A DNA stretch of 64,000 nucleotides from Citrobacter amalonaticus. Its GTDB lineage: Bacteria; Pseudomonadota; Gammaproteobacteria; Enterobacterales; Enterobacteriaceae. Under the pieces are notes generated by a model. That model had not been told where the DNA came from, did no database searches, and saw only the letters and a program-made list of their open reading frames with translations. Positions 28,129 to 42,056 of this stretch are shown here, one piece after another (the stretch's first letter is position 1; each line of letters starts with the position of its first letter). The DNA is taken from contig NZ_AP024585.1 of the NCBI RefSeq assembly GCF_018323885.1, positions 4,526,001 through 4,590,000 on the forward strand. The letters run 5' to 3'. The position numbers and the translations under genes are program-made.

Positions 28129-29064
28129 ATGGCTAATCCTTTGAATAATTTAATCATGGCGAGATTACTCGCTACAGTCACCCTGTTGCTGAGCATTGCA
28201 TTGACCATTGTGGTCACAATTTTGTGCTCCGTACCGATCATTCTGGCCGGACTGGTAAAGCTCCTGCTGCCCGTTCCGTTCGTCTGGCGCAAGGTATCTC
28301 TGTTTTGTAATTTCATGATGTATTGCTGGTGTGAAGGCCTCGCCCTGCTGTTGCATCTCAATCCATGGCTGAAATGGGATGTGCAGGGCCTGGAAGGACT
28401 GAGCAAGAAAAACTGGTATCTGCTGGTGTGTAATCATCACAGCTGGGCGGACATCGTGGTACTGTGCGTACTCTTTCGCAAGCACATTCCTATGAACAAG
28501 TACTTCCTTAAGCAACAGTTGGCCTGGGTACCTTTTATCGGCCTCGCCTGCTGGGCACTGGATATGCCATTTATGAAGCGCTATTCGCGCGCTTATCTCC
28601 TGCGCCACCCGGAACGCCGCGGTAAAGATGTCGAGACTACCCGTCGGTCCTGCGAGAAATTCCGCGCGCATCCCACCACGATCGTTAATTTCGTCGAGGG
28701 CTCCCGCTTTACCGAAGAAAAACGTCAGCAGACCCGCTCGCCATATCAACACCTGTTGCCACCAAAGGCGGCGGGCATTGCGATGGCGCTGAATGTGTTA
28801 GGTTCGCAGTTCGATAAATTACTTAATGTTACGCTGTGCTATCCGGAAAACGACCGTACGCCCTTCTTCGATATGCTGAGCGGAAAACTAACGCGCATAG
28901 TGGTTCGCGTGGACATGCAACCCATTCAGGAAGAACTGCACGGCGACTACGTTAACGATAAAGGATTTAAGCGTCGTTTCCAGCTATGGCTGAATACGCT
29001 ATGGAGCGAAAAAGACGTGTTAATAGAAGAGATTAAAGCGACAACTAAAAACGCCGGTCACTGA
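28129..29064 (+). CDS. yihG: probable inner-membrane acyltransferase YihG
   Basis: PlsC-like 1-acylglycerol-3-phosphate acyltransferase family, 311 residues. Hydrophobic N-terminus with one or two membrane segments ([19 protein letters not shown] and the next stretch), the H-x4-D motif in [10 protein letters not shown], and FVEGSRF for substrate binding. Thought to add acyl chains to phospholipid precursors as an accessory to PlsC. The frame is open 33 codons upstream, but the ATG at 28129 gives the E. coli start MANxLN. The ribosome site is weak. Confidence 0.92.
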   Translation: MANPLNNLIMARLLATVTLLLSIALTIVVTILCSVPIILAGLVKLLLPVPFVWRKVSLFCNFMMYCWCEGLALLLHLNPWLKWDVQGLEGLSKKNWYLLVCNHHSWADIVVLCVLFRKHIPMNKYFLKQQLAWVPFIGLACWALDMPFMKRYSRAYLLRHPERRGKDVETTRRSCEKFRAHPTTIVNFVEGSRFTEEKRQQTRSPYQHLLPPKAAGIAMALNVLGSQFDKLLNVTLCYPENDRTPFFDMLSGKLTRIVVRVDMQPIQEELHGDYVNDKGFKRRFQLWLNTLWSEKDVLIEEIKATTKNAGH

Positions 29065-29080
29065 CCGGCGCTGCTTTTAT
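29051..29080. terminator. bidirectional terminator yihG/dsbA, overlapping the yihG stop
   Basis: Perfect 8-bp stem CGCCGGTC / GACCGGCG with loop ACT. The yihG stop codon lies at the loop/right-arm border. Reading left it is followed by five T (strong for dsbA); reading right by CTGCTTTTATTT. Confidence 0.85.
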
Positions 29081-29700
29081 TTCTTACCGACCAGGTATTT
29101 CACCGTGTCAGCATATTGCTGAACAAAGATATCCATGCTGCTGGTATCCATGCCCTGCGGATTCACCTGATATTTACCGTTAACAAACATCGCCGGCACG
29201 CCCTGCAGTTGCAGATCGGCAGCAGCTTTTTCCTGCTGCGCAACCAGTGATTTCACGACAAAGCTGTTCCACGCGGCATCGTAATCTTCGCCTTTAATAC
29301 CGGCATCCACGAACACTTTACGGATATCTGCAACGCTCTGCACGGTCTGGGTTTTCTGTACCCCTTCAAACATCGGCACAGTCACTTTATCTTCTACGCC
29401 CAGTGCCATCGCGACGGCCCACGCTTGCGTCAGATCCTTGCCCAACGGGCCCAGGAACTCAACGTGGTATTTGGTCATTTTGACGCCTTCAGGAAGTTTT
29501 TTCTTCACATTCTCAGAAACATGAAGGACTTCTTCAAACTGGTAGCAGTGTGGGCAATAGAATGAGAAGAACTCCAGCACCTGCGGTTCACCGGCAACGG
29601 GCTTTTCCAGGGTGGTATACTGCTTACCATCCTCGAATTGCGCTGCCGATGCGCTAAAAGCTAAAACCATACCAGCCAGCGCCAGCCAAATCTTTTTCAT
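29077..29700 (-). CDS. dsbA: periplasmic thiol:disulfide oxidase DsbA
   Basis: Introduces disulfides into exported proteins; reoxidised by DsbB. 207 residues: signal peptide of 19 ([19 protein letters not shown]), mature thioredoxin fold with helical insert, active site Cys49-Pro-His-Cys52 (mature C30/C33) and the cis-proline loop GVPAMF. One residue shorter than E. coli (208), the deletion lying in [11 protein letters not shown]. The longer open frame to 29817 is rejected because GGAG lies 9 bases before the ATG at 29700. It is probably cotranscribed with srkA, 14 bp upstream. Confidence 0.96.
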   Translation of the reverse strand: MKKIWLALAGMVLAFSASAAQFEDGKQYTTLEKPVAGEPQVLEFFSFYCPHCYQFEEVLHVSENVKKKLPEGVKMTKYHVEFLGPLGKDLTQAWAVAMALGVEDKVTVPMFEGVQKTQTVQSVADIRKVFVDAGIKGEDYDAAWNSFVVKSLVAQQEKAAADLQLQGVPAMFVNGKYQVNPQGMDTSSMDIFVQQYADTVKYLVGKK

Positions 29701-29714
29701 GATTACGTCTCCGA

Positions 29715-30701
29715 TTAATACATGGGTGTTAATTGTAAGGGGGGTTCTTGCAGGACTTTTGCCTGCTCGATAAATGTCGCGGTCTGTCGTTGCCAGTAAT
29801 CTTCCCCAGTTAACCACGGGAAGTTTTTAGGAAACGCAGGATCGTCCCAACGACGCATCAGCCAGGCAAGATAATAAACCAAACGCATAGCACGTAAAGG
29901 TTCAATCAGTTCAATTTCAGATGTTTCGAACTCACTAACTTCTTCATAAGCTTCAATAATCGTTTCAAGCTGCATACGTTGCTCAGCTTTATCACCATTA
30001 AGAAGCATCCACAGATCCTGAATGGCAGGACCGTTGCGGGAATCATCTAAATCGACAAACAGCGGCCCCTCGCGCCAGAGGATATTTCCAGCGTGGCAGT
30101 CGCCATGTAGACGAAGGCTGTCAAAATTTGTATGCCACCGCTCAGTGACGGCCGCAATCAGCGTATCCGTCGCTTTCAGAAATGCGGCCTTTTGTGCGGA
30201 CGGAATGAGTTGGGCATGCTCGAAGAGTTTACGCGGCTCGACGAGGTATTCGTCCAGCCCGATGGTCGGTCGCCAGGTAAATGGCTGCTTACGGCCGGTC
30301 TGATGAAGACGCCCCAGATAACGGCCCACCGCTTCCATTTGATCGATATTGTCCGCTTCGAACTGTCGACCGCCTACACTTGGAAAAATCGCGTAGTGGA
30401 ACCCCTGATGCGATAATAGCGTCTGACCATTAAAAGCCAACGGCGCAGCAACCGGGACTTCATCCTCAAGCAGCTCAATCGCAAACTGATGCTCTTCCAG
30501 GATCTGATCAACTGACCAGCGCTCAGGGCGATAAAATTTAACGACAAAACGCCGACGGTCTTCATCCTGGAACTGATAGACACGGTTTTCATAGCTATTA
30601 AGCGGGGTAAGACCAGAATCCACCCGGATCCCCTGCTCAAACAGCGCATCCATGATGGTATCCGGGTGTAATGTCTGGAAATTGAAAGTGTTGTTATTCA
30701 T
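29715..30701 (-). CDS. srkA: stress response kinase A (YihE/RdoA)
   Basis: Ser/Thr protein kinase of the choline/aminoglycoside kinase fold, 328 residues. Visible: N-lobe [10 protein letters not shown], catalytic loop [14 protein letters not shown] and metal-binding [18 protein letters not shown]. In E. coli it belongs to the Cpx regulon with dsbA and counters cell death under stress. No Cpx box was identified with confidence. Confidence 0.95.
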   Translation of the reverse strand: MNNNTFNFQTLHPDTIMDALFEQGIRVDSGLTPLNSYENRVYQFQDEDRRRFVVKFYRPERWSVDQILEEHQFAIELLEDEVPVAAPLAFNGQTLLSHQGFHYAIFPSVGGRQFEADNIDQMEAVGRYLGRLHQTGRKQPFTWRPTIGLDEYLVEPRKLFEHAQLIPSAQKAAFLKATDTLIAAVTERWHTNFDSLRLHGDCHAGNILWREGPLFVDLDDSRNGPAIQDLWMLLNGDKAEQRMQLETIIEAYEEVSEFETSEIELIEPLRAMRLVYYLAWLMRRWDDPAFPKNFPWLTGEDYWQRQTATFIEQAKVLQEPPLQLTPMY

Positions 30702-30777
30702 CCCATCATCCGGAAAATACGTCGAATGATTCAGGATATCATTTCATAACAGCTTCGGTGGCCCCGCTTACAAGCTT

Positions 30778-31047
30778 TTACTCTTTAATTACGCCACGAG
30801 CGCGCAACAGCGCCGTCTTGAAATCTTCCTCGTAATCTTTCTGAATACCGGGAATAACCGCGTCTTTTGCAGAGTCGCGCATTTTCAGGTGATAGATCAG
30901 AATGTCGTCGGTTAAATCCGCCAGTTCACCGTCAAAACCTGACTCTTTCGCCAGTTTCTGCAAAAATTGCATCAGGTTAAGGTCGGGCTCTTTTTGCCAG
31001 GCTGGCTGGAGGAGTTCAATAACTTCATTCAGGCGTTTACATTTCAT
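30778..31047 (-). CDS. yihD: conserved DUF1040 protein YihD
   Basis: 89 residues, nearly identical to E. coli YihD ([18 protein letters not shown] start, RARGVIKE end). Helical, no known catalytic motif; molecular function unknown. The frame is open 10 codons upstream, but the ATG at 31047 matches the family and has AGGAG 7 bases ahead. Confidence 0.93.
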   Translation of the reverse strand: MKCKRLNEVIELLQPAWQKEPDLNLMQFLQKLAKESGFDGELADLTDDILIYHLKMRDSAKDAVIPGIQKDYEEDFKTALLRARGVIKE

Positions 31048-31116
31048 GGTCATGCTCCTTACTCTTGAGACAGACACGTTAGCAGGGTCAATCCCACAAT
31101 AAAAGAGGCGATATCA

Positions 31117-31701
31117 GTGAATCAGGATAGTGCAATAACAGGGGTTGTACTGGCTGGCGGAAAGGCCAGGCGAATGGGGGGCATTGATAAAGGCTTGCTT
31201 GAGCTTAAAGGGAAACCGCTGTGGAAACATGTCGCCGATACGCTGTTATCCCAACTGGAAACGGTGGTTGTGAATGCCAATCGGCATCAGGAAATTTATC
31301 GCTCGGGTGGCCTGAAAGTCATTTCAGATGTGATGGCGGATTTTCCCGGCCCGTTGGCGGGCATGCTTTCTGTTTTCCAACAGGAGGCGGGCGACTGGTT
31401 TCTGTTCTGCCCCTGTGATACCCCTTTTATCCCGCAAACGCTGGCTGCCCGCTTACGTGCCCGGTGCAATCATGCACCGGTGGTATGGGTGCATGATGGA
31501 GAGCGCGATCATCCCACCATTGCGCTGGTTCACCGTTCAGTCCAGCCATTTTTGCAGCGCTATTTACAGTCTGGCGAGCGACGGGTCATGGTTTTTATGC
31601 GTCAGGCAGGTGGGCATGCCGTTGACTTCAGCGACCGCAAGGAAGCGTTTGTGAATGTGAATACCCTTGAGGAGCTTGATAAATGGCAGGAAAAACCATG
31701 A
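31117..31701 (+). CDS. mobA: molybdenum cofactor guanylyltransferase MobA
   Basis: Attaches GMP to molybdopterin to make the MGD cofactor of DMSO-reductase-family enzymes. 194 residues, GTG start with GAGG upstream. The nucleotide-binding signature [19 protein letters not shown] starts at residue 12, and the Mg2+-binding region CPCDTPFIP is near the middle. The 3' end overlaps mobB by 19 bases, indicating translational coupling. Confidence 0.96.
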   Translation: MNQDSAITGVVLAGGKARRMGGIDKGLLELKGKPLWKHVADTLLSQLETVVVNANRHQEIYRSGGLKVISDVMADFPGPLAGMLSVFQQEAGDWFLFCPCDTPFIPQTLAARLRARCNHAPVVWVHDGERDHPTIALVHRSVQPFLQRYLQSGERRVMVFMRQAGGHAVDFSDRKEAFVNVNTLEELDKWQEKP

Positions 31702-32201
31702 TCCCTCTACTGGCTATCGCCGCGTGGAGCGGAACGGGAAAAACGACGCTGCTCAGGAAGCTAATCCCGGCGCTGTGCGCCGCCGGGATCCGCCCCGGAC
31801 TTATCAAACATACGCATCATGATATGGATGTGGATAAGCCAGGCAAAGACAGCTACGAGCTACGCAAAGCAGGAGCGGCGCAAACGCTGGTCGCCAGTCA
31901 GCAACGTTGGGCATTAATGACTGAGACACCTGAAGAACCCGAACTGAATCTGGCGTACCTGGTCAGCAGGATGGATTATGCCACGCTGGATCTGGTGCTG
32001 GTTGAGGGATTTAAGCATGAGGCCGTGCCTAAGATCCTGCTGTTCAGAAGCGATGCCGGGCATGATTTCAGCGAATTAACGCTGGATGAGCATGTGATTG
32101 CGGTAGCCAGTGATGTTGTATTGCCGCTTGAAGTTCCGGTGCTGGATTTAAATGATGTGGATGTGATTGCGAAGTTTATTGTGGAGTGGAGTGCGATCTG
32201 A
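31683..32201 (+). CDS. mobB: molybdopterin-guanine dinucleotide biosynthesis adapter MobB
   Basis: P-loop GTP-binding protein of 172 residues assisting MobA. Walker [11 protein letters not shown] is at residues 15-24, then [18 protein letters not shown] and [10 protein letters not shown]. The start lies inside mobA. The last 20 or so residues differ from E. coli MobB. A REP unit and the rrnA terminator follow. Confidence 0.94.
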   Translation: MAGKTMIPLLAIAAWSGTGKTTLLRKLIPALCAAGIRPGLIKHTHHDMDVDKPGKDSYELRKAGAAQTLVASQQRWALMTETPEEPELNLAYLVSRMDYATLDLVLVEGFKHEAVPKILLFRSDAGHDFSELTLDEHVIAVASDVVLPLEVPVLDLNDVDVIAKFIVEWSAI

Positions 32202-32207
32202 CGACTT

Positions 32208-32239
32208 GCCGGGTGGCGGTTTCGCCTTACCCGGCCTAC
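32208..32239. repeat. REP element after mobB
   Basis: GCCGGGTGGCGG / CGCCTTACCCGGCC palindrome just after the mobB stop. Confidence 0.8.
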
Positions 32240-32258
32240 AAAATTCGGTGATCCAGAA

Positions 32259-32288
32259 AAGCAAAAAGCCCATCCGTCAGGATGGGCT
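32259..32288 (-). terminator. rrnA terminator
   Basis: Stem AGCCCATCC / GGATGGGCT with a four-base loop. Reading left it is followed by TTTTTGCTTTT, and it lies just beyond the 5S gene. Confidence 0.88.
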
Positions 32289-32301
32289 CTTCACTTGTTT
32301 G

Positions 32302-32421
32302 ATGCCTGGCAGTTCCCTACTCTCGCATGGGGAGACCCCACACTACCATCGGCGCTACGGCGTTTCACTTCTGAGTTCGGCATGGAGTCAGGTGGGACCA
32401 CCGCGCTACAGCCGCCAGGCA
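32302..32421 (-). rRNA. rrfA: 5S ribosomal RNA
   Basis: 120 nt, TGCCTGGCGGC at the 5' end, TGCCAGGCAT at the 3' end, the two pairing as helix I. Closely matches E. coli 5S. Confidence 0.97.
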
Positions 32422-32516
32422 AATTCTGTTTATTAACCCGCCTTTCGCCGGTTAATCTAATCTGTAATCACGCTGAAAATTTTCTCTCTATTCCGCCAAA
32501 ACAGCTTCGGCGTTGT

Positions 32517-35423
<2,907 letters not shown>

Positions 35424-35604
35424 TCACAACCCGAAGATGTTTCTTTCGATTCATCATCGTGTTGCGAAAATTTGAGAGACTCGAACACACCATTAACAGT
35501 GTGTCGTTTCAATTTTCAGCTTGATCCAGATTTTTAAAGAGCAAAACTTCGCAGCGCACCCTTTCAGGTACACTCTGAAGTTTTCTTGATTACGTTCTAC
35601 AGTA

Positions 35605-35680
35605 TGGTGGAGCTATGCGGGATCGAACCGCAGACCTCCTGCGTGCAAAGCAGGCGCTCTCCCAGCTGAGCTATAGCCCC
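35605..35680 (-). tRNA. alaT: tRNA-Ala (TGC anticodon)
   Basis: 76 nt including encoded CCA; starts GGGGCTATAGCTCAGC, anticodon loop CTTTGCACG, T arm GGTTCGATCC. Standard rrnA spacer tRNA. Confidence 0.97.
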
Positions 35681-35710
35681 ATACAATGTAGTCAGAACCT
35701 CTGTACCGAT

Positions 35711-35794
35711 AATTTTTCCTGAGACAAGGCGTGGAATGGCGAAGCATACTTAAAGTATGCGAGTCGTTTCACAACGCAGTATTCAGGGAAAATT
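35711..35794 (-). other. long hairpin in the tRNA-Ile/tRNA-Ala spacer
   Basis: The 114-nt spacer contains a large imperfect inverted repeat. The outer arms are AATTTTTCCTGA (35711-35722) and TCAGGGAAAATT (35783-35794), the centre is the palindrome GCATACTTTAAGTATGC, and partly complementary arms lie between. E. coli rrnA has a much shorter spacer here. Resembles the ribosomal spacer loop variants described for Salmonella. Confidence 0.75.
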
Positions 35795-35871
<77 letters not shown>

Positions 35872-35940
35872 GTAGAGGTTTTACTGCTCGTTTTTCATCA
35901 GACAATCTGTGTGGGCACTACAAAGGCAGGTTCTTTAAGG

Positions 35941-37482
<1,542 letters not shown>

Positions 37483-37850
37483 AAGTTTGATGCTCTTAGA
37501 ATTAAACGTCGTAATGAATTACGTGTTCACTCTTTGAGACTTGGTATTCATTTTTCGTCTTGCGACGTTAAGAATCCATGTCACTCTGAGTGCCCACACA
37601 GATTGTCTGATAAATTGTTAAAGAGCAGTGCCGCTTCGCTTTTTCTCAGCGGCGCGGGGTGTGCATAATACGCTTTCCCGCTTCAGAGTCAAGCATTTAT
37701 TTCGCTTTTCTCTGTCGGTGTTCATCACTGGTTTTCACCGGAGAACCCTGCTGACCCGGCGGCTTGCGTGCCGTTGTTCCGTGTCAGTGGAGGCGCATTA
37801 TAGGGAGTTATTTCGGGCTGACAAGGGGAAATTTAAAATAATTTTCCGAG
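37483..37850 (-). promoter_or_regulatory. rrnA promoters P1 and P2, leader with boxA
   Basis: P1: TTGTCA (37819-37824), 16 bp, TATAAT (37797-37802), preceded by an AT-rich UP-like tract (37827-37848). P2: TTGACT (37687-37692), 16 bp, TATTAT (37665-37670). A GC-rich stretch follows each -10, as in stringently controlled promoters. The antitermination boxA TGCTCTTTAACA is at 37616-37627. Fis sites are expected further upstream, inside hemG, but I did not map them. Confidence 0.93.
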
Positions 37851-37873
37851 TGCGCATTTTTTATTCTTTGCGT

Positions 37874-38419
37874 TTATTTAACCACCGAATCGGGGGTTAA
37901 CTGAGCGATTTCGCGGGCAAAACTCGCCACTTGCTCCCAGTCGGTATAGATAACTTCTTTGCGCGTATCCGTTTCGCCGCCCGACATTTTCATAATGAGT
38001 TGAATCATCATGCGATCATACCAGCGATAGCGTGGGTACAGCAGCGCCCCGGCGATAACCGCAGAACGGTCTGGCCGCCACTGTGAGTTCATTAAAAACT
38101 TGCGCGCGTAGCTGTTGGTCTGCGGCGTCCGCTTTTCCGGTTTACGCGCCACCAGGTTGACGGAGTAAAACGCGCTTGGCATGTGATTCAGTCGCGTCGC
38201 ATGTTTCTTCACAAACTCGAGAAATGCAGAATGATAGTGTCCATAACGAATGGATGCGCCAATGACCACACGGTCATAGCGTTCCCAGTCAGGCTCTTCG
38301 GTACGATGCAGGTTGACGACATCCGTACAAACGCCAAGCTCTTTGAGTTCTGACGCCAGATAAGCGGCGATTTCCCGGGTCTGTCCATCGCGAGATGAGA
38401 AAAGAATCAGTGTTTTCAC
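37874..38419 (-). CDS. hemG: menaquinone-dependent protoporphyrinogen IX dehydrogenase
   Basis: Flavodoxin-like enzyme of heme synthesis, 181 residues, oxidising protoporphyrinogen IX with electrons passed to quinones at the inner membrane. N-terminal FMN phosphate loop [13 protein letters not shown] and long insert [20 protein letters not shown], both typical. GTG start. It follows trkH by 11 bp, and the rrnA promoters lie just beyond its stop. Confidence 0.95.
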   Translation of the reverse strand: MKTLILFSSRDGQTREIAAYLASELKELGVCTDVVNLHRTEEPDWERYDRVVIGASIRYGHYHSAFLEFVKKHATRLNHMPSAFYSVNLVARKPEKRTPQTNSYARKFLMNSQWRPDRSAVIAGALLYPRYRWYDRMMIQLIMKMSGGETDTRKEVIYTDWEQVASFAREIAQLTPDSVVK

Positions 38420-38430
38420 GTGTTACTCCA

Positions 38431-39882
38431 TTATTCACGCCAGAAGGTCGGGGTAAAAAGTACCAGCAAAGTGAAGACTTCCAGACGACCGAACAGCATA
38501 TTGGCAATCAGGATCCATTTTGCCATTGGATTCATACTGGCAAAGTTGTCCGCCACGACGCCCAGTCCGGGCCCAAGGTTGTTCAACGTCGCCACCACGG
38601 AAGCAAAGGCCGAGAAATCGTCCACACCAGTCGCGATAATCGCCAGCATACTGACAATAAAAACCAGCGCATACGCCGAGAAAAATCCCCAGACCGCTTC
38701 AAGAATACGCTCCGGCAGCGCGCGATTCCCCAGTTTGATGCTATAGACCGCATTGGGATGCACCAGGCGCTTCAGCTCGCGGTTCCCCTGTTTGAACAGC
38801 AAGAGGATACGGATAACCTTCAGTCCCCCGCCCGTTGACCCTGCACAGCCGCCGATAAACGCAGAACATAGCAGCAATACCGGCAGGAAAAGCGGCCAGC
38901 GCGCAATACTGTCGGTGGTAAATCCGGCCGTAGTCGCCATCGACACCACCTGGAAAAAGGCCTGATTGAGCGTCGTCAGTGCGGAGTTATAGATGTTATG
39001 GAACCAGAGCACTAATGTGCAGATGACCACCAGTGTCAGTTGGACGCCAATGAACATGCGAAATTCGGGGTCACGCCAGTAAACCTTCAGGCTGCGGCCA
39101 CTCAGTAACGAGAAGTGCAGACCATAGTTACAGCCGGAGATTAATAAGAAGATAGCGATGATAGTGTTAATCGTTGGGCTGTCAAAATAACCCACGCTGG
39201 CATCATGGGTAGAAAACCCGCCGATCGCGATAGTAGCGAAACTGTGTCCGATGGCGTCAAACGCTGGCATGCCGGCAAACCACAGCGCCAGCGCGCAGGC
39301 GACCGTCAGCAGGACGTAGATCAGCCACAGCGTTTTTGCCGTTTCGGCAATACGCGGGCGCATCTTGTTATCTTTCAGCGGCCCTGGCATTTCAGCGCGA
39401 TAGAGTTGCATCCCACCGACGCCGAGTATCGGCAAGATCGCGACGGCCAGCACAATGATTCCCATCCCACCGAACCATTGCAGCATCTGGCGATAAAAGA
39501 GGATCGCATGCGGCAGCGAATCCAGCCCCACCAGCGTGGTAGCGCCGGTCGTGGTCAGTCCGGAGAATGATTCGAAAAACGCATCGGTAATCGTGAGGTT
39601 CGGGCTTTCAGAAAAAATGAAGGGTAACGCACCCACGCTACCCAGCACGGTCCAGAACAGTACCACGATCAGAAACCCTTCACGGGATTTCAGTTCGCCT
39701 TTCTCACGACGATTCGGCCACCACAACATGGAGCCAATCACCAGTGCGACAAAAAAGGTTTGCGTAAATGCACGTCCCGCCCCATCACGATAGATAAGCG
39801 CTACCAGCCCCGGGAGGATCATCGTGCCCGAAAATAAGATAACCAGTAGTCCTACAATTCGGGTAATGGCGCGAAAATGCAT
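38431..39882 (-). CDS. trkH: potassium uptake protein TrkH
   Basis: Membrane subunit of the Trk potassium system, 483 residues, four M1-P-M2-like repeats. Pore-loop sequences are visible as SGLTTTGATTL, SIGGFSTHDA, ATTAGFTTDS and NNLGPGLG. Works with TrkA (not in this window). Upstream neighbours yigZ and pepQ are on the same strand. Confidence 0.96.
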   Translation of the reverse strand: MHFRAITRIVGLLVILFSGTMILPGLVALIYRDGAGRAFTQTFFVALVIGSMLWWPNRREKGELKSREGFLIVVLFWTVLGSVGALPFIFSESPNLTITDAFFESFSGLTTTGATTLVGLDSLPHAILFYRQMLQWFGGMGIIVLAVAILPILGVGGMQLYRAEMPGPLKDNKMRPRIAETAKTLWLIYVLLTVACALALWFAGMPAFDAIGHSFATIAIGGFSTHDASVGYFDSPTINTIIAIFLLISGCNYGLHFSLLSGRSLKVYWRDPEFRMFIGVQLTLVVICTLVLWFHNIYNSALTTLNQAFFQVVSMATTAGFTTDSIARWPLFLPVLLLCSAFIGGCAGSTGGGLKVIRILLLFKQGNRELKRLVHPNAVYSIKLGNRALPERILEAVWGFFSAYALVFIVSMLAIIATGVDDFSAFASVVATLNNLGPGLGVVADNFASMNPMAKWILIANMLFGRLEVFTLLVLFTPTFWRE

Positions 39883-39920
39883 CTCTGCCGCTTCCTTAGT
39901 TCTTCAAAATGAGGTGGGGA

Positions 39921-40535
39921 TTATTCTTCAATCGCTAACAATTGCAATGAACCACGACTAAAATCCGCCAGCTTTGCTGAAAATTCATCCACTTTCGCAT
40001 AAGGAAGCGCCACCCGTAACCGAACGAATGCCTGGTAATCACTGGTGACGATTTTGCCGCCATATTGACCCAGAAGTGCTTCAACGCCAGCCAACTGCGC
40101 GTACTCACACTGCAAAGTATATTCGGTTAATGGCGTCTTGCGCTGTGTCGTTAACTGACGCAATGCCTGGTTTACGCCACCGCCGTAGGCTTTAACCAGT
40201 CCGCCGGTGCCGAGTAAGATCCCGCCGTAATAGCGCACCACAACGGCGGTAATTTCCCCAACGCCGCTGCCCATCAACTGCGCGAGCATCGGCTTGCCTG
40301 CCGTTCCCGCCGGTTCACCATCATCTGAAAAGCCCAATTGCTGCGAATCATCCGGCGCTCCCGCCACCCACGCCACGCAATGGTGACGGGCGTCCGGGTG
40401 CTCCGCTCTGACTGATTCCACAAACGCTTTTGCCGCCTCTACGCCATCGGTATGCGCCAACAACGTAATGAAGCGGCTTTTTTTGATCTCTTCGACAACG
40501 GTGACCGGCGCCGCAGGGATTAACCAACTGTCCAT
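39921..40535 (-). CDS. yigZ: IMPACT-family protein YigZ
   Basis: 204 residues. N-terminal IMPACT (UPF0029) domain with KKSRFITLLAHTD, ARHHCVAWV, FSDDGEPAGTAGKPML and VVVRYYGGILLGTGGLVKAYG; C-terminal DUF1949 domain. Biochemical role unknown, possibly tied to translation. Its ATG overlaps the pepQ stop by one base (TAATG), so translation is probably coupled. Confidence 0.95.
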   Translation of the reverse strand: MDSWLIPAAPVTVVEEIKKSRFITLLAHTDGVEAAKAFVESVRAEHPDARHHCVAWVAGAPDDSQQLGFSDDGEPAGTAGKPMLAQLMGSGVGEITAVVVRYYGGILLGTGGLVKAYGGGVNQALRQLTTQRKTPLTEYTLQCEYAQLAGVEALLGQYGGKIVTSDYQAFVRLRVALPYAKVDEFSAKLADFSRGSLQLLAIEE

Positions 40536-41866
40536 TACGCCAGTTTCAGATCCCGCGTCATGTTTTCAACGTTGTTCTCGTGGATCACCACGTTATCTTC
40601 AATACGAATACCACCAAACGGTTTCAGCGCTTCAATTTTCTGCCAGTTGAAGTGTTTGCTGAACTGCCCTTCACGCCACGGCGCGAGCAGCGATTCGATG
40701 AAGTAAAAGCCCGGTTCAATGGTCAACACCATGCCCGGCTGGAGCACACGGGTGCAGCGCAGATACGGATATTTGGACGGCGCGGCGAGATGCGTACCGG
40801 TGTCATCCTGCATAAAGCCCGCGACATCATGCACCTGCAGGCCCAGCGGATGGCCGATCCCGTGCGGCATAAACGGTCCGGTGAGATCGTTTTCGACCAT
40901 CGCCTCTTCGCTCATGTCGGTGACGAGCTGATGCTTACGCAGCAGTTTTGCAATACGCTGATGGAACTGAACATGATAATCCACATAGCTGACACCCGCT
41001 TTCATGGTGGCAATCAGCGCCAGCTGTTCGTCATTCACATCTTTCACTAACTGCGCATACTCATTGTCGCTTTTCGCCGACCAGGTACGGGTCAGGTCTG
41101 CGGCATAACCGTTGTACTCCGCACCGGCATCCAGCAAGAAGCTGCGGATTTCAGACGGTGCCTGATGATCCAGCTTCGTATAATGCAAAACCGACGCATG
41201 CTCGTTCAGCGCCACGATATTGCTGTACGGCACATCGGTATCGCGGTGACCGGTCGCAGTCAGATAGGCCAGGTTGATATCGAACTCGCTCATCCCCGAA
41301 CGGAAGGCTTCTTCCGCCGCACGGTGTCCATTCACCGCCATTTTCTGCGCTTCGCGCATGCAGGCCAGTTCGTAGTCCGTTTTGTAGGCGCGGTAATAGT
41401 GCAGATAGTCGATCACCCCTTTCGGGTTGATATTGCTGGCGGCGATCTCCAGTTGCAACGCACGCTCTGGAACCGGGCCGATATAACCAATATTGCCGCG
41501 CGCGGCAGGCAATTGACTGCCAATGCCATCCGCCTTCGGCAGGGCAATCACCTCAACTTCTTCAGTCCAGAAGGAGGTCGGCAGCGGTTCAACGTTGTGC
41601 CAGTAATCGACCGGCAAGTAAAACCACAGTTTGGGTTTGTTCACCCCATCAACCAGCAACCAGCAGTTGGGAACCTGAGTCACCGGCACCCAGGCTTTAA
41701 ACTGCGGATTAACCTTAAACGGGTAAGGATGATCGTCGAGAAAAACGTTAACCAGCTCGCCGGAGTGAATAAGCAGCGCATCAAGCTTAAAGCGTTCCAA
41801 CGCATCACGCGTCCGTTCTTGTAAGGTAACGATATGATTTTTATAGAGTGCGGCCAGTGATTCCAT
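40535..41866 (-). CDS. pepQ: Xaa-Pro dipeptidase (prolidase)
   Basis: M24 metallopeptidase of 443 residues that cleaves X-Pro dipeptides using two metal ions. Catalytic domain motifs: [19 protein letters not shown] (two Asp ligands), [16 protein letters not shown] (His) and [12 protein letters not shown] (Glu). Divergent from fadB, with 190 bp between. Confidence 0.96.
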   Translation of the reverse strand: MESLAALYKNHIVTLQERTRDALERFKLDALLIHSGELVNVFLDDHPYPFKVNPQFKAWVPVTQVPNCWLLVDGVNKPKLWFYLPVDYWHNVEPLPTSFWTEEVEVIALPKADGIGSQLPAARGNIGYIGPVPERALQLEIAASNINPKGVIDYLHYYRAYKTDYELACMREAQKMAVNGHRAAEEAFRSGMSEFDINLAYLTATGHRDTDVPYSNIVALNEHASVLHYTKLDHQAPSEIRSFLLDAGAEYNGYAADLTRTWSAKSDNEYAQLVKDVNDEQLALIATMKAGVSYVDYHVQFHQRIAKLLRKHQLVTDMSEEAMVENDLTGPFMPHGIGHPLGLQVHDVAGFMQDDTGTHLAAPSKYPYLRCTRVLQPGMVLTIEPGFYFIESLLAPWREGQFSKHFNWQKIEALKPFGGIRIEDNVVIHENNVENMTRDLKLA

Positions 41867-42014
41867 TTTCTATCCTTCTGTTTTTTTCGACCTCAAGTCT
41901 CCGCATCTTAGCACATCGATTCACGAGAGCGTGATTTCTACCAGGTGTGATCGGATCGGCATTTTTTTAATCAGTCATTTGCATTTTATTAACATAAAAT
42001 ACACACTTCGCTTC

Positions 42015-42031
42015 ATCTGGTATGACCAGAT
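42015..42031 (+). promoter_or_regulatory. FadR operator of fadBA
   Basis: Palindrome ATCTGGTATGACCAGAT, one base different from the E. coli fadB FadR site, 26-42 bases before the fadB ATG. FadR bound here represses until long-chain acyl-CoA is present. Confidence 0.9.
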
Positions 42032-42056
42032 CACCTTGCGGATTCAGGAGACTGAC

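Noticed and set aside
31117-32201. mobA/mobB as plasmid mobilisation genes
   Set aside because: The motifs ([19 protein letters not shown]) are those of molybdenum cofactor enzymes; the symbol is shared by chance.
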